From: Morganella morganii
GTDB lineage: Bacteria; Pseudomonadota; Gammaproteobacteria; Enterobacterales; Enterobacteriaceae
Length of the DNA stretch: 64,000 bases
Assembly (NCBI RefSeq): GCF_019243775.1
Contig: NZ_CP069157.1
Coordinates: forward strand, 558,001 to 622,000
Direction of reading: 5' to 3'
The position numbers and the translations under genes were made by a program. The notes under the pieces are model-generated. The model was not told the DNA's origin. It ran no database searches and saw nothing but the letters and a program-made list of their open reading frames with translations. Position 1 is the first letter of the stretch. Every line of letters begins with the position of its first letter. Positions 17,037-26,586 of this stretch are shown here, one piece after another.

Positions 17037-17211
17037 ATATTTTCATTTTTTGTTTAATTATGATGTCAGTCGTATTCAGTTTCTGAATTTTGATCACATA
17101 TTATTGCCTGAAAAATAAATGAACATATTACGACAGATATTCTGTTTCTTTTGCGATATGTTTTTATTTGCGAGATATTCTTATTTCAGTGGCTGCAGTT
17201 TAAATATCAGC

Positions 17212-18819
17212 TTAGTGATTATCTTCTTCGAATATATCCTGTACAGAAATACCTAACCGCTGCATACGGGATAATAATGTTGTCCGTTTCAGTCCCAGAC
17301 GGGTTGCGGCACCCCGGGCACCGGCAACAACGCCGTTGGTGGCCTTCAGGGCAGCAATAATCCGGTCGCGCTCTTCGTCATCATTCTCCGGTGCAGCTGT
17401 CTGCATCCGTTTTTCCAGTGAGCTCGGGGTTTCCAGCGCCGTTTTCAGGCGTGAATGCTTTGGGATATTCAGTTCATGTAACTGAATGTTAAGGGTATTC
17501 CCGCGCGTCAGGATCACCGCCCGTTCAATCACATTTTCCAGTTCACGCACGTTGCCGGGCCACGGATAGCGGCTCAGCTGCTCCAGGGCATCACGCGGAA
17601 TGCAGTCGATATTGCGGTTCATCCGGCGGGCAATCTTCTGTGTGAAGTAGGTCGCCAGCAGCGGAATATCCTCCGGACGTTCGCGCAGCGGCGGGATCCA
17701 GATAGGGAACACATTCAGCCGGTAGTAGAGATCTTCGCGGAACTCGCGCTCATCGGTCATGGATTTCAGGTTGCGGTTAGTGGCGGCAATCAGCCGCACA
17801 TCCACCGGAATCACCTTATTACCGCCGATGCGTTCAATTTCCCGCTCCTGTAACACCCGCAGCAGTTTGGGCTGGAGATCCAGCGGCATATCGCCGATTT
17901 CATCGAGGAACAGGGTGCTTTTATCCGCCATTTCAAAGCGGCCGATATGAGTGGTGGTCGCGCCGGTGAAGGCGCCTTTGTCATGGCCGAACAGGTCGCT
18001 TTCCAGCAGCCCGGACGGGATGGCCGCGCAGTTCATTTTGATCATGCTGCGGTGATGGCGGTCACTCAGACGGTGGATGGCGCGGGCGATCAGCTCCTTC
18101 CCGGTGCCGGTTTCGCCGAGGATAAGCACGGTGCTGTCACTGGCGGCAACCAGATCCACCTGCTCCAGAATGTTGCGCATGGCATCACTCTGGAAAATGA
18201 TTTCACTGAAACTTTCGTTGTTGTGAATCTGTTCGTTCAGCCACAGGTTTTCATGCTTGAGGCTGTCTTTCAGCCGGGTGATCTCTTCATAGGCCGCAGC
18301 ATTATCCACCGCAATGGCAAACCGGGCGGCTATCTGCTTGAGCAGATTACAGTTATCGTCAGTAAAAATATGATTATTTTCATGAGATAATATCAGAACG
18401 CCCAGCGGCTTATGGTTAAATGCCAGCGGCAGCAGCAGGGTTTCTGTCATGCCCTGCGCACAGACATGCTGATACAGCGGATCCTCTGTGGCACTGTCGA
18501 GTGTCAGGCGCATCGGCTGGTTACTGTCCAGAACCTGTGCCAGATCAGGATGCAGTTCATCCAGATGATATAATGTCTTTTCTGCGGGTTTGCGGGCCTG
18601 GTAATAGCTGGAATAACAAAGATATACAGCAGAACTGTAATTATCACACAATGCAATGCTTATCTGGCTCAGCCCGAAAAACCGGTGGATCTCGCGGGAG
18701 ACCTCAGCAACCAGGCCGTCCATCTCCAGATGGGAAAGCACTGAGTTGGTGATATCTACCAATATCCGGTACTGGTCACGTTCATGGCGTATGTGTTCGG
18801 TCTTGTCAGTGTTGTCCAC
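17212..18819 (-). CDS. fhlA: FhlA-type sigma-54-dependent activator (short, single GAF)
   Basis: 535-aa enhancer-binding protein. Residues about 20-175 form one GAF-type sensor domain. Residues about 205-440 are an AAA+ domain with Walker A GETGTGKE, the sigma-54 contact GAFTGA, Walker [10 protein letters not shown] and an arginine-finger region [13 protein letters not shown]. The C terminus is a Fis-type HTH ([25 protein letters not shown]), very close to FhlA/HyfR. E. coli FhlA is 692 aa, so about 160 N-terminal residues are absent here. The start is GTG at 18819 with GCGGAG 5 nt upstream, and no coding continuation lies beyond it. It is flanked by fdhF and hydN, its likely targets. HyfR is the alternative name. 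Confidence 0.88.
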   Translation of the reverse strand: MDNTDKTEHIRHERDQYRILVDITNSVLSHLEMDGLVAEVSREIHRFFGLSQISIALCDNYSSAVYLCYSSYYQARKPAEKTLYHLDELHPDLAQVLDSNQPMRLTLDSATEDPLYQHVCAQGMTETLLLPLAFNHKPLGVLILSHENNHIFTDDNCNLLKQIAARFAIAVDNAAAYEEITRLKDSLKHENLWLNEQIHNNESFSEIIFQSDAMRNILEQVDLVAASDSTVLILGETGTGKELIARAIHRLSDRHHRSMIKMNCAAIPSGLLESDLFGHDKGAFTGATTTHIGRFEMADKSTLFLDEIGDMPLDLQPKLLRVLQEREIERIGGNKVIPVDVRLIAATNRNLKSMTDEREFREDLYYRLNVFPIWIPPLRERPEDIPLLATYFTQKIARRMNRNIDCIPRDALEQLSRYPWPGNVRELENVIERAVILTRGNTLNIQLHELNIPKHSRLKTALETPSSLEKRMQTAAPENDDEERDRIIAALKATNGVVAGARGAATRLGLKRTTLLSRMQRLGISVQDIFEEDNH

Positions 18820-19052
18820 AACGTCTCCGCTCGTCTTCGTCTTTCACATTCCTGATCAGGACGGATTGCTCTTAAAATTAATTCCCCTCTGCGTAGTTAT
18901 AGGTATAAATAAGGTGCAGAGAGGTAATAGCCATTATTGTAATGACTCTGTAAGAAAAGAATATCGCTGTCTGATTTAAGTTTGATCCAATCCCCTATTT
19001 TTCGGAGGGATGAAAACCTAATATATTATGACACATATTGATGATAGAAATT

Positions 19053-19071
19053 ATCGTCAAAAATGTCGAAC
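19053..19071 (+). promoter_or_regulatory. Candidate FhlA upstream activating site of hydN
   Basis: ATCGTCAAAAATGTCGAAC is the exact reverse complement of fdhF 14640-14658. It lies about 107 bp upstream of the hydN -24/-12 element, nearly the same distance as at fdhF. Confidence 0.78.
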
Positions 19072-19161
19072 TGTGTGACGAATATTCTCATTATGACACA
19101 CAGCGCGGCAGCATTATTTATTAATACGCTGATTTCACTGAAATTAAAAAAAATGCCAGAC

Positions 19162-19176
19162 TGGCACGATGCATGC
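19162..19176 (+). promoter_or_regulatory. Sigma-54 promoter of hydN-hypA-hypC
   Basis: TGGCACGATGCATGC has a perfect -24 TGGCAC and the GG-N10-GC spacing of sigma-54 promoters (GG 19163-19164, GC 19175-19176), about 80 bp upstream of hydN. Confidence 0.88.
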
Positions 19177-19259
19177 TTATTTCCTGATTATTCTAACCAG
19201 AGGACGGCTGCACCGGAGTGCCGGATGTGAAGTCGCCGCGTATCATTCAGGAGAGTATG

Positions 19260-19808
19260 ATGAACCGTTTCATCATTGCAGACCCAAAAAAGTGCATTGG
19301 CTGTCACACATGTGAAGTCGCTTGTGTTGTTTCGCATCAAGAGCAGGAAACCGGTATTGAAACAGTGGTGAAAGATGAATTCTTTCCCCGTATTCATGTG
19401 ATGAAAGGGTACACCATCAGTACGGCGGTTGTCTGCCGTCAGTGTGAAGACGCACCGTGTGCCAATGTCTGCCCGAACGGCGCTATCAGCCGTAAAGATG
19501 ATTTTGTGTATGTCGATCAGACCAAATGTATCGGCTGCAAAACCTGTGTAATTGCCTGTCCTTACGGCACCATGGAAGTGATCAGCCGTCCTGTTGCACA
19601 ACAGATCACCGCGCTGAACACCATTCCGCAGTATCGCGCGGAAGCCCACAAGTGTGATTTATGCCATACCCGTGCGGGCGGACCTGCCTGTGTGGAAGTG
19701 TGCCCGACTCATGCATTAATGGTGGTTGACCGTAATAAAATGGATGAGATTGTCAAAGAACGCCGCCGCCGCGCCGCATTTGAAATGCCGGCCGACCTGA
19801 TGTCCTGA
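19260..19808 (+). CDS. hydN: Electron-transport protein HydN
   Basis: 182-aa ferredoxin-like protein of the DMSO-reductase beta-subunit type with four cysteine groups for four 4Fe-4S clusters: CIGCHTCEVAC, CRQCEDAPCANVCP, CIGCKTCVIACP and CDLCHTRAGGPACVEVCP. HydN (E. coli 175 aa) supports FdhF activity and electron transfer to hydrogenase. The start ATG at 19260 matches the E. coli N terminus MNRFIIAD, with AGGAGAG upstream; an adjacent ATG at 19257 would add one Met. First gene of a sigma-54-dependent unit with hypA and hypC. Confidence 0.94.
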   Translation: MNRFIIADPKKCIGCHTCEVACVVSHQEQETGIETVVKDEFFPRIHVMKGYTISTAVVCRQCEDAPCANVCPNGAISRKDDFVYVDQTKCIGCKTCVIACPYGTMEVISRPVAQQITALNTIPQYRAEAHKCDLCHTRAGGPACVEVCPTHALMVVDRNKMDEIVKERRRRAAFEMPADLMS

Positions 19809-19818
19809 GGGCAGACGG

Positions 19819-20160
19819 ATGCATGAGGTGACGTTATGCCAGAATGCGCTTGATATTATCGAGCAGCAGGCAAAACAGAGCGGGGCGCAGCGCGTCACCG
19901 CTGTCTGGCTTGAACTGAGTGCGTTATCCTGTATCGAAGAAGATGCCCTGCATTTCTGCTTTGATATCGTCTGCCGTGATTCACTGGCGGAAGGGGCTGA
20001 ACTGCATGTCACCACCGTCCCGGCGCAGGCCTGGTGCCGGGAGTGTCAGAAACCGGTCAGTGTGGCCGGATTTAACACCGGATGTCCGCACTGCGGCAGC
20101 CATAACCTGCAGGTGGACAGCAGTGATGCCATGCAGGTCAGACAAATCGAAATTCAGTAG
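19819..20160 (+). CDS. hypA: Hydrogenase nickel-insertion protein HypA
   Basis: 113-aa nickel metallochaperone. The N terminus MHEVTLCQ carries the Ni-binding His2 and Glu3 (MHE). The zinc site is two CxxC motifs, CREC near residue 73 and CPHC near residue 90. It delivers Ni to the large-subunit precursor together with HypB. It begins 10 nt after hydN. HypB, which normally acts with it, is not encoded nearby. Confidence 0.94.
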   Translation: MHEVTLCQNALDIIEQQAKQSGAQRVTAVWLELSALSCIEEDALHFCFDIVCRDSLAEGAELHVTTVPAQAWCRECQKPVSVAGFNTGCPHCGSHNLQVDSSDAMQVRQIEIQ

Positions 20161-20196
20161 TCCGGTAAGGACTTATCAGTCAATCAGGAGCCGGTT

Positions 20197-20469
20197 ATGT
20201 GTTTAGGTATTCCCGGGCAAATCGTTGCCGTGGGTGACTCTGTAACAGACAATGCGCAGGTGGAAGTGTGTGGTGTCAGACGGGATGTGAACATCGCACT
20301 GGTTTGTGAAGGTGAGCCATCAGAAATGCTGGGGAAATGGGTGCTGGTTCATGTCGGTTTTGCCATGAGCATTATCGACGAACAGGAAGCCCGCGATACG
20401 CTGGATGCATTACTGGCTATGGAAAGTGTCGAAGAGGATGTGTCGTATTTTTTACGTGGTAATGCGTAG
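20197..20469 (+). CDS. hypC: Hydrogenase maturation chaperone HypC
   Basis: 90-aa HypC/HybG family chaperone that carries the Fe(CN)2CO moiety with HypD to the hydrogenase large subunit. The invariant start [12 protein letters not shown] is present, with the catalytic Cys2. The middle [20 protein letters not shown] is the conserved family block. CAGGAG lies upstream. Last gene of the hydN unit; hypB, hypD, hypE and hypF are absent from the window and must be elsewhere. Confidence 0.95.
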   Translation: MCLGIPGQIVAVGDSVTDNAQVEVCGVRRDVNIALVCEGEPSEMLGKWVLVHVGFAMSIIDEQEARDTLDALLAMESVEEDVSYFLRGNA

Positions 20470-20495
20470 CGGTATGCTGTCCGGTTATCCTGCTG

Positions 20496-20519
20496 AAACA
20501 CCTGTTCTGACAGGTGTTT
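20496..20519 (+). terminator. Hairpin after hypC
   Basis: A 10-bp perfect stem (AAACACCTGT / ACAGGTGTTT) with tetraloop TCTG, 27 nt after the hypC stop. It lacks a following T-run, so terminator strength is uncertain. Confidence 0.65.
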
Positions 20520-20696
20520 AATTCCGCTGTTTTCTGCCGTATCCCTCCGTTCTGTTATTCTTCCGCAAGACTGTTTTTTTATTCAGGACATGGCTTTTCT
20601 GCCGGTCTGATAATGCTGTTACCCATCGGATTCTGAATTATCTTAGAGGGTTGGTGCCAGTATTCAGTACCGTATCTGTGCTTTTATGGTTTCTGA

Positions 20697-20970
20697 AAAA
20701 ACAGAACAGGGGATACTCATTATCCCGGCTGGCATACTGCGCCGGTGTGCGGCCTGATGAATGATCCGGCCGGATTTATCTGTCATAACGGCCTCTGGCA
20801 CCTGTTCTGGCAGTGGAACCCGTTTGGCTGCGAACATAAACATGCGTGCCGGGGGCACTGGTCTTTGGCGGATCTGGTCAGCTGGACAGATCCGCCTGTC
20901 GCGCCGCAGTCTGGTCAGTGGTGACTGGCAGCACCGCTACTGGCAGCTTAACCGTGCGGAAGTGGCCTGA
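20697..20970 (+). pseudogene. scrB: Sucrose-6-phosphate hydrolase (GH32) remnant with internal deletion
   Basis: Frame 20697-20924 reads THYPGWHTAPVCGLMNDPAGF..., HLFWQWNPFGCEH, GHWSLADLVSW, the N-terminal GH32 block with the catalytic NDP aspartate. In a second frame, 20887-20970 reads RLSRRSLVSGDWQHRYWQLNR, matching the C-terminal part of ScrB proteins. The central ~320 residues and the last catalytic motifs are missing, and the two ends are joined out of frame, so no active enzyme is possible. No scrK, scrA or scrR sequence is adjacent. The 27-codon lead-in has no start. It implies an ancestor able to use sucrose. Confidence 0.85.
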
Positions 20971-20980
20971 CGGCAGATAA

Positions 20981-21012
20981 AAAAAGACCGGCGTTTAAGC
21001 GCCGGTCTTTTT
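20981..21012. terminator. Bidirectional terminator downstream of frdD
   Basis: A 13-bp stem (AAAAAGACCGGCG / CGCCGGTCTTTTT) with a 6-nt loop. The A-rich and T-rich outer arms allow function for the minus-strand frd operon and for anything entering from the plus side. Confidence 0.92.
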
Positions 21013-21026
21013 ATGACAGACAATGA

Positions 21027-21383
21027 TTACAGCGTGATGACACCAATCACGGCCATCACACTGAGGATGGTTGCCAGGCCGTAAAAGACCCAGCGTCCCG
21101 CAGGAACATGAATTTTCAGGTCATGCATGCAGTGGTGGATACGGTGAAGCGCACACCACAGCGGCAGGATAATCATCAGCAGCAGGAACGCTTTGCCGAT
21201 AAAGCCCTGGCAGAAGGCCAGGATACGGCTGTAACTGAGCATATCCGGTGCCACAGCAAACGGGACCAGAAAAGCCAGCAGCACAATAACGGCCGGTGAA
21301 ACAATGGCACTCCACATGCCGCCTGCGCCAAACAATCCCCAGAAAACCGGTTCCTGTGAGCGTTTCGGATTCGGATTAATCAT
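21027..21383 (-). CDS. frdD: Fumarate reductase membrane anchor D
   Basis: 118-aa membrane anchor with three helices that, with FrdC, binds menaquinol (E. coli FrdD 119 aa). The start at [26 protein letters not shown] is identical in layout to E. coli; upstream in-frame codons to 21404 are not used. The [18 protein letters not shown] region contains conserved residues near the quinone site. Last gene of frdABCD. Confidence 0.95.
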   Translation of the reverse strand: MINPNPKRSQEPVFWGLFGAGGMWSAIVSPAVIVLLAFLVPFAVAPDMLSYSRILAFCQGFIGKAFLLLMIILPLWCALHRIHHCMHDLKIHVPAGRWVFYGLATILSVMAVIGVITL

Positions 21384-21400
21384 ATCAGTTTCCTTCCTTA

Positions 21401-21793
21401 TCACAGTAACGCAACGGCCAGAATGACGGCGTTAACAATGAGGGTCACCACCCAGAGCAGACGGACAATCGGCTCCGGTCCCATTTTTTCGTCTTTGATA
21501 ACAATATTGACGGCTTTCGGTGCCAGCTGGAACCAGGTCACCGTGTGCAGCAGGGTACCGGCCAGAGTCAGGATATTAACCAGTACCACCACCGGATTCT
21601 GCAGGAAGTGGACATACCCTGCCCAGTCCGCCGGGCCGCCCTTAAGACAGTAAACGCCGTACATAACCAGCAGACTGAACCAGAGCTGGACCACTGCGGT
21701 GCCTTCCCGCAGCATGTAAAAACGGTAAAAACCGAGTTTATTCCACCATGTCGGTGTCATTTCACGCACATAAGGCTTACGTTTGGTCGTCAT
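21401..21793 (-). CDS. frdC: Fumarate reductase membrane anchor C
   Basis: 130-aa inner-membrane anchor subunit (E. coli 131 aa) with three helices. It starts [17 protein letters not shown] and contains [18 protein letters not shown] and [15 protein letters not shown]. The glutamate in LREGTAV corresponds to the menaquinol-binding region of E. coli FrdC. It lies 17 nt before frdD and 11 nt after frdB. Confidence 0.96.
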   Translation of the reverse strand: MTTKRKPYVREMTPTWWNKLGFYRFYMLREGTAVVQLWFSLLVMYGVYCLKGGPADWAGYVHFLQNPVVVLVNILTLAGTLLHTVTWFQLAPKAVNIVIKDEKMGPEPIVRLLWVVTLIVNAVILAVALL

Positions 21794-21804
21794 TTCTCTC
21801 TTCC

Positions 21805-22539
21805 TTATTGTGGTTTCAGACGGGCAATAATGTAATCTTCCGCACTGGCGGCTTTACCCTGCTGAATAGCGGCTGCCGGGTCCACATGTTTCGGACAGAC
21901 TTCCGAGCAGTAACCCACGAAGGTACAGGTCCATACGCCGTTATCGCCGTTGATTTGTTTCATCCGCTCTTTTTTGCCGTGATCGCGGCTGTCGGTGTTA
22001 TAGCGCTGTGCCAGTGTCAGCACACCCGGGCCGAGGAATTCCGGATTCAGACCAAACTGCGGACAGGCCGCGTAGCACAGACCGCAGTTAATGCAGCCGG
22101 AGAACTGATGGTATTTTGCCATCTGTCCCGGAGTCTGGTTATTCGGGCCTTCGGACGGTTTGCGGTCATTGCCGATAATATAAGGCTTGATAGCTTCCAG
22201 GCTCTCGATAAAGTGCGTCATATCCACAACCAGGTCGCGTTCGATCGGGAAGTTGCCGAGTGCCTCAATGTCCATGCCCTGCGGATATTCGCGCAGGAAG
22301 GTTTTACAGGCGAGCTTCGGCACCTTATTGACCATCATGCCGCAGGAGCCGCAGATAGCCATCCGGCAGGACCAGCGGTAGGAGAGATCCGGCGCCAGGT
22401 TGTCTTTGATATAGCCCAGCGCATCCAGCAGTGAGGTCTGCTCATCGTAAGGCACCTGATACGTGACAGCATGCGGCTCATTATCCGTTTCCGGGTTATA
22501 GCGCATCACTGACATTTTCAGCATTTTCATCTCAGCCAT
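21805..22539 (-). CDS. frdB: Fumarate reductase iron-sulfur subunit
   Basis: 244-aa subunit, the same length as in E. coli. Cluster ligands are visible: 2Fe-2S in [14 protein letters not shown] with the downstream LAC; 4Fe-4S in [12 protein letters not shown]; 3Fe-4S in [17 protein letters not shown]. It transfers electrons from menaquinol to FrdA. The start MAEMKMLKM at 22539 overlaps the frdA stop by 8 nt; an upstream in-frame extension to 22599 lies wholly in frdA and is rejected. Confidence 0.97.
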   Translation of the reverse strand: MAEMKMLKMSVMRYNPETDNEPHAVTYQVPYDEQTSLLDALGYIKDNLAPDLSYRWSCRMAICGSCGMMVNKVPKLACKTFLREYPQGMDIEALGNFPIERDLVVDMTHFIESLEAIKPYIIGNDRKPSEGPNNQTPGQMAKYHQFSGCINCGLCYAACPQFGLNPEFLGPGVLTLAQRYNTDSRDHGKKERMKQINGDNGVWTCTFVGYCSEVCPKHVDPAAAIQQGKAASAEDYIIARLKPQ

Positions 22540-24334
22540 TGACGTTTTCCTTCTCTTTTGCCGCCTGTTCAGCCGCTGCCGCTTCACCACCGTAGACACG
22601 TTTTGCCGGGGCGGATTTGGTTATCTTCACATCACTGTATTCCAGATGCGGCGAACCGTCCGGATTGTGGAAGGCGAGGGTGTGTTTCAGGAAATTGACA
22701 TCGTCGCGCTCAGTACAGCCTTCATCCAGACGCTGGTGCGCACCGCGTGATTCTTTACGGTTAAAGGCGGAGTGCGCCATACATTCCGCGACATCCAGAC
22801 CAAAGCCCAGCTCAATAGTGTAGAGCAGGTCGGTATTGAAGACAGAAGAGCGGTCAGTGATTTCAACGCGTCTGAAGCGCTCTTTCAGCTCAGCCAGTTT
22901 ATCGATGGTTTTCTGCATCAGTTCCGGTGTGCGGTAGATACCGCAGCCTTCTTCCATTGCCTCACCCATCTCATCACGCAGTTTTGCCCAGTTTTCAGAG
23001 CCTTTCTGGTTCATCAGCGCTTTCAGATTGTTTTCAATGTCAGCGGTGCGGGCATCGATAGCATTACTGTTGGCAGCGTGTGTTTCCTGTGCGTGCTTAG
23101 CCGCTTCTTCCCCGGCCAGACGACCGAAGACCACCAGTTCCGCCAGGGAGTTGGAACCGAGGCGGTTAGCGCCGTGCAGACCGACGGAGGAACACTCACC
23201 GACAGCAAACAGCCCTTTGATGCGGGTTTCACAGCGCTGGTCGGTTTCGATACCACCCATGGTGTAGTGCGCGGTCGGACGGACAGGGATCGGCTCTTTG
23301 ACCGGGTCCACGCCGACATACGCTTTCGCCAGCTCGCAGATAAACGGCAGGCGCTCCAGCAGTTTTTTCTCGCCGAGATGACGCAGATCCAGATAAACCA
23401 CATCACCACGGTTGGTTTTGATAGTCCGGCCTTTGCGCCACTCGTGCCAGAACGCCTGGGAGACTTTATCGCGCGGGCCGAGTTCCATGTATTTGTTTTC
23501 CGGATGGCCGAGCGGGGTTTCCGGCCCCATGCCGTAATCCTGCAGATAGCGGTAGCCGTCTTTGTTGACCAGAATACCGCCTTCGCCCCGGCAGCCTTCT
23601 GTCATCAGAATACCGGAACCCGGCAGACCGGTCGGGTGATACTGAACGAATTCCATATCCCGCAGCGGCACGCCGTGACGGAAAGCCATTCCCATTCCGT
23701 CGCCGGTAACAATCCCGCCGTTGGTGTTATAGCGGTAAACACGACCGGCGCCGCCGGTGGCCATAATCACGGAATTGGCGCGGATCTGAACTTTTGTCCC
23801 TTCCATCATGTTGAGTGCCACCAGACCGCGCACATGGCCTTCATCCACAATGATATCGAGGACAAAATGCTCATCAAAACGCTGGATCTGAGGGTATTTC
23901 AGAGAGGTCTGGAACAGGGTGTGCAGCATATGAAAGCCGGTTTTATCGGCGGCAAACCAGGTCCGCTCGATTTTCATACCGCCGAAACGGCGCACGTTGA
24001 CGGAACCGTCTTCTTTGCGGCTCCACGGGCAGCCCCACAGTTCCAGCTGGGTCATTTCTGTCGGACAGTGTTCGACAAAATACTCCACCACATCCTGCTC
24101 ACATAACCAGTCGCCCCCGGACACCGTATCACTGAAATGATAATCATAGGAATCATGGGATTGTGTCACAGCCGCAGAGCCACCTTCTGCGGCCACGGTG
24201 TGACTGCGCATCGGGTAAACTTTTGAGATCAGAGCAATTTTCAGGTTCGGGTTAGCTTCCGCAGCGGCAATCGCCGCCCGCAGCCCTGCACCGCCTGCTC
24301 CGATAATTGCGATATCGGCATTAAAGGTTTGCAC
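22532..24334 (-). CDS. frdA: Fumarate reductase flavoprotein subunit
   Basis: 600-aa catalytic subunit (E. coli 602) that reduces fumarate to succinate as the terminal step of anaerobic fumarate respiration. It has an FAD dinucleotide fold [12 protein letters not shown] at residues about 9-20, the covalent FAD histidine in [11 protein letters not shown] (H45), the [13 protein letters not shown] substrate-site block, and [10 protein letters not shown]. Membrane-associated on the cytoplasmic side. It leads the frdABCD operon, whose promoter region has an FNR-like site at the class II position. dcuB in this window supplies fumarate by antiport with succinate. Confidence 0.97.
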   Translation of the reverse strand: MQTFNADIAIIGAGGAGLRAAIAAAEANPNLKIALISKVYPMRSHTVAAEGGSAAVTQSHDSYDYHFSDTVSGGDWLCEQDVVEYFVEHCPTEMTQLELWGCPWSRKEDGSVNVRRFGGMKIERTWFAADKTGFHMLHTLFQTSLKYPQIQRFDEHFVLDIIVDEGHVRGLVALNMMEGTKVQIRANSVIMATGGAGRVYRYNTNGGIVTGDGMGMAFRHGVPLRDMEFVQYHPTGLPGSGILMTEGCRGEGGILVNKDGYRYLQDYGMGPETPLGHPENKYMELGPRDKVSQAFWHEWRKGRTIKTNRGDVVYLDLRHLGEKKLLERLPFICELAKAYVGVDPVKEPIPVRPTAHYTMGGIETDQRCETRIKGLFAVGECSSVGLHGANRLGSNSLAELVVFGRLAGEEAAKHAQETHAANSNAIDARTADIENNLKALMNQKGSENWAKLRDEMGEAMEEGCGIYRTPELMQKTIDKLAELKERFRRVEITDRSSVFNTDLLYTIELGFGLDVAECMAHSAFNRKESRGAHQRLDEGCTERDDVNFLKHTLAFHNPDGSPHLEYSDVKITKSAPAKRVYGGEAAAAEQAAKEKENVNG

Positions 24335-24412
24335 TGTGCTTCTCCATTGTTCAGGTAAATCGAAAGTTAAAATGTAAAAACGAAATCTGAAACGGGTACT
24401 TAAAATTGTTAT

Positions 24413-24464
24413 CAGTAACCGAATCCTTTCAGTTGATAAAAACGCTAATCATTTTCGGTTACTG
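24413..24464 (-). repeat. Inverted repeat in the frdA leader
   Basis: Perfect 11-bp arms CAGTAACCGAA / TTCGGTTACTG enclose 30 nt. It lies between the predicted frd transcription start and the frdA ATG, so the mRNA leader can form a hairpin. Confidence 0.75.
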
Positions 24465-24492
24465 ACTGGTTATAAAATCACATTCTGTTCAA

Positions 24493-24534
24493 AGTATAGC
24501 GAATAGCTGATCGTTTAAATTTGATATAACCAAG
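24493..24534 (-). promoter_or_regulatory. frd promoter with FNR-like site
   Basis: On the minus strand a -10 TATACT (24493-24498) lies 29 nt downstream of the centre region of CTTGGTTATATCAA (24521-24534), which contains a perfect ATCAA half and a degenerate second half of the FNR consensus. The centre falls at about -41.5 from the expected start, the classical FNR-activated position. Confidence 0.6.
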
Positions 24535-24800
24535 GGTTTTAAGCGCTAATTTTGCATTTTTGCGGATGAATAACCGGATATTTCAGGTAATCACCTAAGT
24601 AATTACTTGTGTGTAGTTATTTTGTTTTATTCCGGTTACATAAAATATACAGGGTAAACATATAATTAGCGCTAAAAGCATAGCGTATATCAGCGGCGGC
24701 ACAATAACTAAATATCAGAGGTGTGAATCAGGCAGAAAACAGGCGGAAAATCAGTCGGTTTACGGGTATTTCCTGCGGGAAAATCCGGATGTTGCGTATA

Positions 24801-24816
24801 TGTGATATTCATCACG
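24801..24816 (+). promoter_or_regulatory. CRP site upstream of glpA
   Basis: TGTGA-TATTCA-TCACG matches the CRP consensus at 9 of 10 positions, 124 bp before the glpA start. The following T-rich stretch (24841-24870, GTTTTCGTTTTTGCTC) partly resembles a GlpR operator half, which I cannot confirm. The rest of the 605-bp frdA-glpA spacer holds no gene. Confidence 0.7.
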
Positions 24817-24939
24817 ACTATGGATTATTTCGCTCTTATTTTTGGTGTTTTGTTTTCGTTTTTGCTCATTATCAATCACAAAGGAAGGAAAAACGGCTAA
24901 GCTATAACCATAATAAAGGAACATGACTGAGAGGAACCC

Positions 24940-26586
24940 ATGTCTGATTCACCTGTCAATGAAGCGGATGTCATTATCATCGGCGGTGGCGCAACCGGTG
25001 CCGGGATGGCGCGGGACTGTGCCCGGCGCGGCCTGCGCACTCTGTTACTGGAGCGGTTTGATATCGCGACCGGCGCGACCGGCCGTAACCACGGCCTGCT
25101 GCACAGTGGTGCCCGTTATGCGGTGACGGATCCGGAATCCGCCCGGGAGTGTATTTCGGAAAACCGGATCCTGCGGCGCATTGCCCGCCACTGTGTTGAG
25201 GAAACAGACGGCCTGTTTATCACACTGCCGGAAGATGAGATGGCGTACCAGGCCACGTTTATTGAAGCCTGCCGCGCAGCAGGTATTGATACTCAGGTGA
25301 TGTCCCCGCAGGAGGCACTGCGTTTTGAACCGTCGGTAAACCCGGCGCTGCTGGGTGCGGTTAAAGTGCCGGACGGTACCGTGGATCCGTTCCGTCTGAC
25401 TGCCGCCAATATGCTGGATGCGCGGGAGCACGGTGCGCAGGTGCTGACTTATCACGAAGTCACGGATGTGCTGCGTCAGGGCGACCGGGTGACCGGCGTG
25501 CAGGTTTATGATCATCAGAATCACCGCCGTTATCCGCTGTATGCGCCGGTGGTGGTTAATGCGGCAGGGATCTGGAGTCAGCGTATCGCCGGTTTTGCCG
25601 GGGTGAATATCAGCATGCTGCCTGCCAAAGGATCACTGCTGATCCTCGGGCACCGCCTTAACCAGCGTGTTATTAACCGCTGCCGCAGACCGGGGGATGC
25701 GGATATTCTGGTGCCGGGAGATACCATTTCCCTGATCGGCACCACTTCTGTTCATATTCCTTATGATGATATTGACAATATGATTGTCACGGCGGACGAG
25801 GTCGATACTCTGATCCGTGAAGGCTCACGGCTGGCTCCGGCGATGGCGCAGGCGCGTATTCTGCGGGCGTATGCCGGTGTCCGTCCGCTGGTGGCGGCGG
25901 ATGACGACCCGACCGGGCGCAGTATCAGCCGGGGGATTGTGCTGCTGGATCATGAAAAACGCGACGGACTGCGCGGCTTCCTCACGATCACCGGCGGCAA
26001 GCTGATGACTTACCGGCTGATGGCGGAGTGGGCGACAGACGCGGTGTGCGCGAAGCTGGGTATAACGGCGCACTGTTCCACGGCGGAGGAGCCGCTGCCG
26101 GGCTCGGCGCATTCGGCGGAACAGACATTGCGTAAAGTGATCTCCCTTCCTGCCCCGTTACGCGGATCGGCGGTGTACCGTCACGGCGATCGCGCGGCAG
26201 AGTTGCCGCACTCCACGCGGCTCGATAAAAGCCTGGTCTGTGAGTGTGAAGCGGTCACTGCCGGTGAGGTGCGCTATGCCACCGAAAGCCTGACGGTGAA
26301 TAACCTGCTGGATCTGCGCCGCCGCACCCGTGTCGGCATGGGCACCTGCCAGGGCGAGCTGTGTGCCTGCCGTGCGGCGGAGCTGCTGACTCAGCTGAAA
26401 GTCACCACTGCTGAAAAATCCGAGACCGAACTGATGCACTTTCTGAATGAACGCTGGAAAGGTGTGCGTCCGGTGGCGTGGGGAAATGCGCTGCGGGAGA
26501 GTGAATTTACCGGCTGGGTGTATCAGGGATTGTGCGGGCTGGAAAACAGCGGGACAGAAGAACAGGGAGAGCAGAATGAAATATGA
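24940..26586 (+). CDS. glpA: Anaerobic glycerol-3-phosphate dehydrogenase subunit A
   Basis: 548-aa FAD-containing large subunit (E. coli 542) that oxidises sn-glycerol 3-phosphate to dihydroxyacetone phosphate under anaerobiosis. The FAD fold VIIIGGGATGAGMARDCARRG is at residues about 10-30, followed by ATGATGRNHGLLHSGARYAV. A C-terminal BFD-like [2Fe-2S] domain carries CECEAVT (near residue 433) and GTCQGELCAC (near residues 467-476). First gene of glpABC; its stop overlaps the glpB start by 11 nt. Expected control by CRP, FNR and GlpR. Confidence 0.96.
   Translation: MSDSPVNEADVIIIGGGATGAGMARDCARRGLRTLLLERFDIATGATGRNHGLLHSGARYAVTDPESARECISENRILRRIARHCVEETDGLFITLPEDEMAYQATFIEACRAAGIDTQVMSPQEALRFEPSVNPALLGAVKVPDGTVDPFRLTAANMLDAREHGAQVLTYHEVTDVLRQGDRVTGVQVYDHQNHRRYPLYAPVVVNAAGIWSQRIAGFAGVNISMLPAKGSLLILGHRLNQRVINRCRRPGDADILVPGDTISLIGTTSVHIPYDDIDNMIVTADEVDTLIREGSRLAPAMAQARILRAYAGVRPLVAADDDPTGRSISRGIVLLDHEKRDGLRGFLTITGGKLMTYRLMAEWATDAVCAKLGITAHCSTAEEPLPGSAHSAEQTLRKVISLPAPLRGSAVYRHGDRAAELPHSTRLDKSLVCECEAVTAGEVRYATESLTVNNLLDLRRRTRVGMGTCQGELCACRAAELLTQLKVTTAEKSETELMHFLNERWKGVRPVAWGNALRESEFTGWVYQGLCGLENSGTEEQGEQNEI

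Larger units (their letters stand above)
18820..19256. promoter_or_regulatory. Divergent control region between fhlA and hydN
   Basis: About 440 bp, AT-rich, with no ORF worth calling. It holds the hydN activator site and sigma-54 promoter listed separately, and presumably the fhlA promoter, which I could not place. Confidence 0.6.

Noticed and set aside
22772-24106. 444-codon open frame on the plus strand across frdA
   Set aside because: Antisense shadow of the conserved frdA codons; composition is rich in His/Phe/Arg and matches no family.
24723-24926. 67-codon frame upstream of glpA
   Set aside because: It overlaps the CRP site and promoter region, has a Cys/Phe/Arg-rich random look and no ribosome site.
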